A stretch of 20,437 bases of DNA. It comes from Planctomycetales bacterium. GTDB lineage: Bacteria > Planctomycetota > Phycisphaerae > SM23-33. Made by a program: the position numbers and the translations under genes. A model generated the notes under the pieces. It was not told the DNA's origin, made no database searches, and worked only from the letters and a program-made list of their open reading frames with translations. The DNA lies in contig DAOVFI010000007.1 in the NCBI GenBank assembly GCA_030673005.1, forward strand, positions 1 to 20,437. Direction: 5' to 3'. Shown piece after piece: positions 14,522-20,437 of the stretch. Position 1 is the first letter of the stretch, and each line of letters begins with the position of its first letter.

Positions 14522-14610
14522 GATCGCATCTCCCTTTTCTCGTCATCCCTCTTGCTTTGCTTTCGTCCGGTTGCGCTCACCGTTCGGTAACGGCACAACT
14601 CGGATAAGCC

Positions 14611-16191
14611 CTAACTCGGGCCTCGTCTTTTAAACTCCGAACCGAAAACGCCGCCGACGGGTGCGTCTGTCGCCGGCAGTCTCTTTGTGTCCTCCGGACG
14701 CAGTACGCCGGGGTCCTTCTGGCTCATCAGTTTCAGGAAGTCAACCGGCATCAACGGCGGATAATTCTCATCCCAGTCTTTCGCCTGCTGGTTCCACCGG
14801 CCACGGGTCCAGTCCGCCAGCATCAGCAGTTGAGCGGTAATCTCTACTTCCCTGACCGAATCCGGACCGTAGTAGAACAGGCCGCCGGGCTGCTGTTTCG
14901 AGCCGGACGCTTCCCCTCCCCGATGATGGGTCTGGCCCGTCGAACCGGCAGACCTTCCGACTTTAACAAGCAGGATGGTGTGATAATTCCGTTTGCACAG
15001 GTTCTTCTGGAGCCTGTGCAGGTGTTTCATGGGCATCACGACGGTGAATTTATAATGCACAACGTCGTAGAGTTTGTTGCAGGCGTGCTGTGTCAGCTTG
15101 GGTACATCCGGCGAGGATGTTCCTTCTTCCGGGTTCAGGTACATAAGAGATACATCCATGGATGCCGGCGCGGCGGGCTGCCCGAAGGCGTCTCCTCGCC
15201 CGAATTCGCCGGCGGACGAGGTCTGCCCGAGCACGTACCCGTAAATATCAATACCCATAAGCCGCTTGACCGCTGAGGCCGATACTCCCTCATTGCCCCC
15301 GGAGCCGGATTCGGGCCGGACCTGCTTGTTTGTCAGTATTATCGTCTCGATAATGTCCTGTTGTATCCACAGGCTGACCTGCCTGAACCAGAGTTTTACT
15401 TCATTATAATGCGTACTATCGGGACCGCTCGCCTTGAACATGGAATTCCTGTCGGCGTAGATCCATCCCTGATTCGACCTTCTCAGGACGACACTTTCCA
15501 TGGCCCGTCCTTCTATCGTCGGCCCGCCGTCGGCCCCGGTCAGATTCGAGCCCCTTCTGACCTCCGGGCGGCGTACTTCGGACGCCCCGAAGCCGCGAGA
15601 TTCGCTCCGACCGAACGGAATTCGCCCGTCCTCCGTCCGCCTGCGGGGTTCAGTCGGCCTGACGGCGCCGGTCGGCAAAGCGGGACTGCCCGTCTTGTCC
15701 GTTTTCTCCCGCGGCGATTCCTGAGCGCGAATCCTGTCGGCCTCCAGAGCTATCTCCGTATCCCCGGGCGGGACGGTCGGCTTGAGTAATTTCAACAACG
15801 CTCCAACCTGTTGACCATACTGACCGCTAACCAGCCAGTGCAGCCTTTCGCGATCCTTGAAAAGTTCGACCGGAAAAGCGGGTATCTCCTTTTCGCCGAT
15901 TTGAAATCTCATCACCTGGTAACCGCTGCGGCTTCTTCGGACAGAGTCCTCTTTAATCTCACCGGCGACAAACCCCATCTTCCTGACGTGCCGTTCGGCA
16001 GCGTCTTTTCTGTCCTCGTTAATGCCGCCGGAGGCTAAAGAGACGATCTGGCCGCCCAACTTCGCACATTTCTCTGCATACTCGTCGGCCTTGCTGTCTT
16101 CAGAATGCTTCAGGACTACCGCCAGGGAGACACCGACGATAACTATCGCCACCGTAACCGTCAGGAACAAGTTCTCCTTCAGGAAATTCAT
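14611..16191 (-). CDS. PilO-position inner-membrane protein
   Basis: The 526-residue product begins with a membrane span at about 8-27 (LFLTVTVAIVIVGVSLAVVL), a charged helical stretch and then periplasmic sequence. A low-complexity Arg/Pro/Ser/Gly linker covers about 150-220 and includes RSESRGFGASEVRRPEVRRG. The C-terminal half (about 230-480) looks folded, with WIYADRNSMFKASGPD, VVHYKFTVVMPMKHLHRLQK and a final aromatic-rich segment. Its start overlaps the PilM-PilN fusion stop by four bases (ATGA), and it has a strong AGGAGG 6 bases upstream, so it is translationally coupled to that gene. PilO forms the periplasmic heterodimer with PilN in known systems; gene order and topology suggest the same role here. 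Sequence similarity to PilO is not evident by eye. Confidence 0.72.
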   Translation of the reverse strand: MNFLKENLFLTVTVAIVIVGVSLAVVLKHSEDSKADEYAEKCAKLGGQIVSLASGGINEDRKDAAERHVRKMGFVAGEIKEDSVRRSRSGYQVMRFQIGEKEIPAFPVELFKDRERLHWLVSGQYGQQVGALLKLLKPTVPPGDTEIALEADRIRAQESPREKTDKTGSPALPTGAVRPTEPRRRTEDGRIPFGRSESRGFGASEVRRPEVRRGSNLTGADGGPTIEGRAMESVVLRRSNQGWIYADRNSMFKASGPDSTHYNEVKLWFRQVSLWIQQDIIETIILTNKQVRPESGSGGNEGVSASAVKRLMGIDIYGYVLGQTSSAGEFGRGDAFGQPAAPASMDVSLMYLNPEEGTSSPDVPKLTQHACNKLYDVVHYKFTVVMPMKHLHRLQKNLCKRNYHTILLVKVGRSAGSTGQTHHRGGEASGSKQQPGGLFYYGPDSVREVEITAQLLMLADWTRGRWNQQAKDWDENYPPLMPVDFLKLMSQKDPGVLRPEDTKRLPATDAPVGGVFGSEFKRRGPS

Positions 16192-18329
16192 CGTTCACCT
16201 CCTGTCCCGGCGGGCGCCTGCTTTTTCGGTTTTTCGGGCAGCCCGTCACCGACAATTTTAATGGACCATCCTACTACGAACCTGGTATCCGCTCCGTCAG
16301 GTTCGCCCGTCAGCGGGTCGATGCTTCCGGGGTCGTTTCCGGCGCCTTTGGGCACTCTGCTCATATCCCCGCCTTCACGACCACTTCGAATCTCACGTCT
16401 CTCGTGAATTTCCCGCCTCTCTCCGCCCCTGCCCGGAAGCGGCGCGGATCCGCTACCCTCGACTACGCTGACAACCGCTTTGGCGGTTACCTCAAGCGAG
16501 GGGAAATACGCTGCCGCCAATTCGCTGAATTTGTCCTTAAAGTCGCTGATAAACAGCCTTGCCTCCCTGCCTCGCCGGGGGGTGGAACCTTCCAGATACA
16601 AGACGAACCCGCGATGGGCCTGCGTCGGGGCCTGCGTTTGGGCCTCAGCGCCGGGGCCAAGACCCGGATGCTGAAATTCTCTTCTCTCTGACATCGGGAA
16701 GTCGCGCCCGTGCTCCCCCCGGCCTTCACTCCGGCGGACAGGTCCGCCGCGCCTCACGACAGACCCGGCCCCCCCGGCTGTGCTTTTGAGCGCACCGCTG
16801 TAACTTGTGCGAACGTCCTCATCTTTAATTCCCGAAATGTCAGGCTTGTAATGAGGTTGCAGAGAATCAATGATTATGACATTCCGGTCGGAACGCTGTT
16901 CCTTTTTAAGTTGCTCGATGTTTTTTTCATTCATTTTCTCCTGGTCGGTCGCAACCTGCCGGATGGACTCGCTGATAATGTATTGCACCGTCGGCCAGAA
17001 GTCCCTGTACGCCATCATCTGCTCGTTTTGTCCGATCAGTTTTTCCTTGTCCTTGTGGCGCCCCCTGACCTTATTGAAGTCGTTGCGTATTCTATCGTAC
17101 TTTGCCATTTTTTCCCTGGCCGCTCGCATTCCAGGCATGTTTTCAGGTTCGAGCATCTTCCTGTCATATCTTGCCCGGCCGTAACCGATCGCTGCGACCA
17201 CCAGGAATATTACCGCAGCGGCGGCGAACGCCGGTCGCTTACTCGCCCACCTGCGCCGACGCACGTTCTCCGACGGCAGCAGGTTGGTGTGAATCCTGGT
17301 TACTCCCAGCCCCTGAAGCGCCAGACCATACGCCACCCCGAACGACAGGATGTTTTCCGTAAATGCCGGAGCGTTGACCGTCGGGGTCGGCGAGAGCCTC
17401 TCGAATCCGTCCACACGGACGACCGGGATGCCCAGGTTCTGCTCCAGGTATTTCTGAAGCCCGGGCAGGCGGAAACCGTTGCCGAGACCCAGGACACTGC
17501 GAAACCTGCTTTCCCTGTGCAGCGAGGTGTAATATCCGATGGACCGCTGGACTTCCTGGACCAGTTCGGCAAAGACCGGCCTCATCGCCTGGAATATCTG
17601 GCGGGCGTACTTGCTGGTGGCGGCGGTGCGTTTCAGCTTCTCGGCCTTGTTGAAATTCAGTTTGAACGCCTTGACAAGCGCCTCGGTGAAGTTGTTCCCG
17701 CCCAACTGCAACGTTCGAGTCCAAATCCGGACGCCGTCGGATACGACCAGGTCGGTCTTGTCGGTCCCGACGTCCATCAGCAGCGTCGCACCGTTCTCGG
17801 CAACCTGCCCGTCGAAGTCCAAGAAGTTGTAAAGCGCCAGCGGCGCCATCTGGACGACGTCCACCGTTACTTCCATATCTGCGAAACGACCGATGACGTC
17901 CCACACGTCCGACCGCTTCATCGCAAAAATACCGACCTCTCTGTCGGGCGAGTCGGGGTCCCTGAACGACTGCCATCGCCAGATAACCTCGTCGATATTG
18001 AAGGGAATCTGCTGCTCCGCCTCGAACCGGACAATCTCCGGCACCTGCTTTTCTTCAACCGGCGGGAGTTTTACAAATCGAGTGAAGCCCGACTGGCCCG
18101 GCGCCGAAACCACAACCGTCGAACCGGTAACATCATTGCGCTGGAGGAACTGCTCAAGGGCGTTACGAACGAGCTGGTCACGGTCGGCTTCGACCTGGTT
18201 GAGTATCCCGGGATGTTCTATCAACTCGAATGCTTCGAGTCGAATCTCCCCCTGGTTGCTGCTGAGTTTCAAGGCTTTCAGCGCACACTGCCCGATGTCG
18301 ATGCCCCAAACGGTTTCAGTCGAAGCCAT
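16188..18329 (-). CDS. PilM-PilN fusion, type IV pilus/type II secretion assembly protein
   Basis: Residues 1-345 are an actin-like PilM. They show phosphate-1 motif VWGIDIGQCALKALKL (7-22), PilM-typical FVKLPPVEEKQVPEIVRFEA (85-104), phosphate-2 LLMDVGTDKTDLVV (183-196), LGGNNFTEALVKAF (209-222) with KAEKLK, and the adenosine-site GLGNGFRLPGLQKYLEQNLG (281-300). At 349-354 comes NLLPSE, which matches the conserved start motif of PilN (INLLPxxE) that docks into PilM. A membrane span (366-383), a coiled coil (about 385-480) and a periplasmic remainder with PilN-like strands (RGFVLYLEGSTP) follow. Known PilM and PilN are separate proteins joined by this peptide; here one 713-residue chain crosses the membrane. 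Low-complexity Arg/Gly/Glu segments lie at about 517-545 and 637-670. It is the first gene of the operon; GAGGG precedes ATG 18329. Confidence 0.88.
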   Translation of the reverse strand: MASTETVWGIDIGQCALKALKLSSNQGEIRLEAFELIEHPGILNQVEADRDQLVRNALEQFLQRNDVTGSTVVVSAPGQSGFTRFVKLPPVEEKQVPEIVRFEAEQQIPFNIDEVIWRWQSFRDPDSPDREVGIFAMKRSDVWDVIGRFADMEVTVDVVQMAPLALYNFLDFDGQVAENGATLLMDVGTDKTDLVVSDGVRIWTRTLQLGGNNFTEALVKAFKLNFNKAEKLKRTAATSKYARQIFQAMRPVFAELVQEVQRSIGYYTSLHRESRFRSVLGLGNGFRLPGLQKYLEQNLGIPVVRVDGFERLSPTPTVNAPAFTENILSFGVAYGLALQGLGVTRIHTNLLPSENVRRRRWASKRPAFAAAAVIFLVVAAIGYGRARYDRKMLEPENMPGMRAAREKMAKYDRIRNDFNKVRGRHKDKEKLIGQNEQMMAYRDFWPTVQYIISESIRQVATDQEKMNEKNIEQLKKEQRSDRNVIIIDSLQPHYKPDISGIKDEDVRTSYSGALKSTAGGAGSVVRRGGPVRRSEGRGEHGRDFPMSERREFQHPGLGPGAEAQTQAPTQAHRGFVLYLEGSTPRRGREARLFISDFKDKFSELAAAYFPSLEVTAKAVVSVVEGSGSAPLPGRGGERREIHERREIRSGREGGDMSRVPKGAGNDPGSIDPLTGEPDGADTRFVVGWSIKIVGDGLPEKPKKQAPAGTGGER

Positions 18330-18468
18330 GGTTCTACCCTCTTACCGTTTAGCCGTCGCCGCTGCGGCATGCCCGCCGTACGGTTCGACTGTGCTCACCG
18401 AAATCCGGCGGCGTCTAAACTGATGATTGTATCCAACAGGCTACAGGTTTTATTCGCGATTCTTCTTC

Positions 18469-18479
18469 TATAGTATAGT
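18469..18479. promoter_or_regulatory. Possible divergent promoter elements between the PilM-PilN gene and mtaB
   Basis: The 215-bp divergent spacer (18330-18544) contains overlapping TATAGT boxes (18469-18474, 18474-18479) that could serve as -10 for mtaB, and the complementary TATACT on the minus strand for the secretin operon. A TTGACG on the minus strand (18500-18505) is about 20 bases from that box, which is long. No -35 of good quality is spaced correctly for mtaB, so the assignment is weak. I see no other feature in the spacer. Confidence 0.25.
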
Positions 18480-18544
18480 CTGTAACCGTCGCGGCGGCGT
18501 CAAGTTTAATATATCCGCCGTGCGGGTAATCGGTGAGGCTTATT

Positions 18545-20179
18545 ATGCACCGTTTTACTGCAACCACAATAGGCTGCAAGGTCAACCAGTACGAGACGCA
18601 GGCCGCGGCGGCGCTGCTGCGCCGGTTTGGGCTTATCGAGTCCGTCGCTGACCCCTCCGGTCCGGCATGTCGGGTTGACCTTATCATTATTAATACCTGC
18701 TGCGTTACGTCATCAGCCGCCGGCAAAAGTCGTCGCGCCGTTCGGAAAGCCGTCCGGCGGCACCCTTACGCCGATGTCGTCATTCTCGGCTGCTATGCAA
18801 CAGCCGACGGTCAGGTCCTGCGGCAGGCGGCAACCCAGGCCGGGACCCGCGGAAAAATCCACATCATCGGACATCGTGACGACGCCGCCGAACGGCTCCG
18901 ACTCTGTGCCTCATCACTGCTGAAGCAATCAATCTCCACGGAAAATCCACGCTCATGCGACTACGGTCGAGAAAAAAGCCTAAGGCTTGAACCGACCGGG
19001 CCTGCCAGGAATGAAAGACGTATGAGGGCATGTCCGTATCAACACCCGGTCGAGGATCTCTTCGAACCTGACCCTATAGAACCATCCCGCCAGGGCGATG
19101 TCAAGAAAAATTTTCAATGCCTTTCAGTCTTCCATGACAAGACCCGAAGCCGCATGATGAGCGAAGCGAATCGTGCGGATAATTCTACAATTCCCACCGA
19201 TTCGCTTCGCTCATCGGAGGGCTTTCCCCCGATTGAAATTTTTACCGGACACCAGCGGGCATTCGTGAAGGTCCAGGACGGCTGCGACGCATTCTGCACG
19301 TATTGCATCATCCCGCATCTGCGATCGCGCGTCTGGTCCCGCTCTGCTGATGAGATTATAAGCGAGGTCGCCGGCCTGGTCGCCAACGGGCACAGGGAGG
19401 TTGTGCTTTGCGGCGTTTTTCTCGGCGCGTTTGGCCGGACGACCGCCGTCCGGCGAAAGTGGACCGGCCCGGACGCCCTGCCGGAACTGCTCCGACGGGT
19501 GGCCGAAACGCCGGGGCTGTGGCGCGTCCGGCTCAGCAGCCTCGAACCCGGCGACGTTACCGACGAACTGCTGAAAATTTTCAGCGATCGCCCTGCCGTC
19601 GCGCCGCACCTGCACCTGCCGCTACAGTCCGGCTCGAACCGCATCCTGAAACGGATGAACCGGCAGTACGATGCCGACCAGTTCCTCAATGCCGTCAGGC
19701 GCGTACGGGAAACCCTCGACGAACCTGCCATCACCACCGACATCGTGGTCGGCTTTCCCGGCGAGACCGAAGACGATTTCGCCGCCACGCTCAGAGTGGC
19801 TCGTCAGGCCGGTTTCAGCAGAATTCATATTTTCCCATATTCGCCCCGCCCGGGCACTGCCGCATGGACCTGGCGAACCGAGGCGGCCCCGCCGGAGACC
19901 GTCAAGACCCGCCATGCGCAACTTGCCGAACTTGGACGGGAAATGGTCGAAAACTTTCGGCGCCGATTCATAGACCGAACCGTCGAGGTCCTCGTAGAAA
20001 AACCAAACACCAAAACCCCGCCCGGCTGCGCCCGAGGCCTGACGGACAGATACATCGAGACAACCTTCCCGCCAAATCACGAAGGCAAAAACCTCTGGGG
20101 ACAAGTAGTTCGCGTCCACATCGAGGGCGTCACCCATTACGGACTGAACGGCAGACTGCTCGCTGAATCGCAGGCGTAA
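18545..20179 (+). CDS. mtaB: MtaB-like tRNA (t6A37) methylthiotransferase with a large insertion
   Basis: MtaB is a radical-SAM enzyme with two iron-sulfur clusters that adds a methylthio group to t6A at position 37 of ANN-decoding tRNAs. The UPF0004 domain has cysteines in TTIGCKVNQYET (C11), INTCCVT (C52/53) and ILGCYAT (C83). GCKVNQYET is characteristic of MtaB rather than MiaB or RimO. The radical-SAM motif is DGCDAFCTYC (C247, C251, C254), followed by LHLPLQSGSNRILKRMNRQY, DIVVGFPGET and a C-terminal TRAM region to the end. At 544 residues it is about 100 longer than usual. The excess lies between the two domains (about 130-228), is poorly conserved-looking and includes a palindrome at 19156-19215. 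GGTGAGG is 6 bases before ATG 18545, so this start is favoured over the in-frame GTG at 18533. Confidence 0.9.
   Translation: MHRFTATTIGCKVNQYETQAAAALLRRFGLIESVADPSGPACRVDLIIINTCCVTSSAAGKSRRAVRKAVRRHPYADVVILGCYATADGQVLRQAATQAGTRGKIHIIGHRDDAAERLRLCASSLLKQSISTENPRSCDYGREKSLRLEPTGPARNERRMRACPYQHPVEDLFEPDPIEPSRQGDVKKNFQCLSVFHDKTRSRMMSEANRADNSTIPTDSLRSSEGFPPIEIFTGHQRAFVKVQDGCDAFCTYCIIPHLRSRVWSRSADEIISEVAGLVANGHREVVLCGVFLGAFGRTTAVRRKWTGPDALPELLRRVAETPGLWRVRLSSLEPGDVTDELLKIFSDRPAVAPHLHLPLQSGSNRILKRMNRQYDADQFLNAVRRVRETLDEPAITTDIVVGFPGETEDDFAATLRVARQAGFSRIHIFPYSPRPGTAAWTWRTEAAPPETVKTRHAQLAELGREMVENFRRRFIDRTVEVLVEKPNTKTPPGCARGLTDRYIETTFPPNHEGKNLWGQVVRVHIEGVTHYGLNGRLLAESQA
19156..19215. repeat. Palindromic element inside the mtaB coding sequence
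   Basis: GATGAGCGAAGCGAATCG (19156-19173) is the exact reverse complement of 19198-19215, an 18-bp perfect stem around a 24-base AT-rich centre. The unit is 60 bp, an exact multiple of three, and encodes about residues 204-224 without disturbing the frame. It sits within the extra segment between the UPF0004 and radical-SAM domains. Confidence 0.85.
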
Positions 20180-20249
20180 GGGCCAATCAAGCGGTCAAAC
20201 CCGCTTACCTTCCGCAGGCAAGCAGGTGCTTTTGCGGGAAGAGTAAGAC

Positions 20250-20339
20250 GTGTATCTGTCAAAAGCCAAGGAGTTGATACGGCTGCACCGCATAATAGAA
20301 GCATCGTTGCCGGCTCGCCACGGCGACTTGTCTCGGTGA
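20250..20339 (+). pseudogene. Short reading frame, probably a truncated gene start
   Basis: From GTG 20250 a 29-codon frame encodes VYLSKAKELIRLHRIIEA, which looks like a genuine helical protein start. It then enters GC-rich palindromic DNA and stops at 20337-20339. A GGGAAGAG stretch is 8-10 bases upstream. The natural-looking first half and the abrupt change suggest a gene whose body was lost or displaced at about 20305, but a chance frame cannot be excluded. No family is recognisable. Confidence 0.25.
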
Positions 20340-20378
20340 CCCGGCTACGGCTCGCTTCGCCGAGACGAGAGCGAAGCG
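20330..20378. repeat. GC-rich palindromic patch downstream of mtaB
   Basis: Two inverted repeats share this stretch: GTCTCGG (20330-20336) with CCGAGAC (20360-20366), and CGCTTCGC (20353-20360) with GCGAAGCG (20371-20378). The 10-mer GAGCGAAGCG (20369-20378) is also in the arm of the palindrome inside mtaB. It may be a degenerate relative of that element. The remaining bases to the window end show no gene. Confidence 0.45.
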
Positions 20379-20437
20379 GAGACGGAAGCGTTCTGAAGAA
20401 TCACACTTGTTCACTTTTTCCTGTGTCGCAGCCCCTC

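Noticed and set aside
16710..18473. A 587-codon plus-strand frame opposite the PilM-PilN gene.
   Set aside because: PilM motifs on the minus strand are decisive, and high GC makes long antisense frames common.
20189..20206. AAGCGG/CCGCTT hairpin after mtaB as its terminator.
   Set aside because: A 6-bp stem without a following T-run; too weak to call.
1..20437. tRNA, rRNA, riboswitch, toxin-antitoxin or phage modules.
   Set aside because: No cloverleaf ending in CCA, ribosomal consensus, known riboswitch core, small paired genes or integrase/capsid motifs were seen by reading; no covariance search could be run.

Overview
The window is about 20.4 kb of a GC-rich, Gram-negative-type chromosome. 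The best guess is the Planctomycetes, class Phycisphaerae or a close relative. The basis is a secretin operon with a PilM-PilN fusion, exported YdjY-domain and SPOR-like proteins, and a split between low-GC spacers and GC-rich genes. That placement is inference: no rRNA or ribosomal marker is present.

Left part (1-5.2 kb), mixed functions. A TetR regulator and the gene behind it run leftward off the edge, from a strong promoter that carries three TAGAAT-type repeats exactly 20 bp apart. Next come the remains of an IclR-type regulator gene and a large orphan exported protein (minus strand). A lipoprotein with two SPOR-like units is divergent from it. A 173-bp DNA element made of three nested perfect inverted repeats follows, and then rdgB, an NTP-sanitising pyrophosphatase.

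Middle (5.2-8.8 kb). A fructokinase-like PfkB sugar kinase and an unrecognised multi-pass membrane protein are flanked by two copies (5207-5314, 7175-7315) of a second structured repeat family. A periplasmic YdjY-domain protein with an ExbD/TolR-like second half follows.

Right-centre (8.76-18.33 kb, minus strand). A four-gene operon resembles the alignment and outer-membrane subcomplexes of type IV pilus or type II secretion machines. In transcription order it encodes a PilM-PilN fusion, a PilO-position protein, a PilP-position protein with 18-residue Arg/Glu tandem repeats, and a TPR-secretin containing 24 aspartates within 25 residues. It ends in a clear intrinsic terminator at 8763-8794. 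No ATPase, platform protein or pilin gene is in the window, so those must be encoded elsewhere.

Right end. A divergent mtaB-like tRNA methylthiotransferase carries about 90 extra residues, part of them encoded by a palindromic repeat. The last 258 bases hold a short broken-looking reading frame and another GC-rich palindromic patch.

The most unusual content is the set of palindromic DNA elements (4333-4505, the 5207/7175 pair, 19156-19215 and 20330-20378) and the charged low-complexity expansions that recur in all four proteins of the secretin operon.
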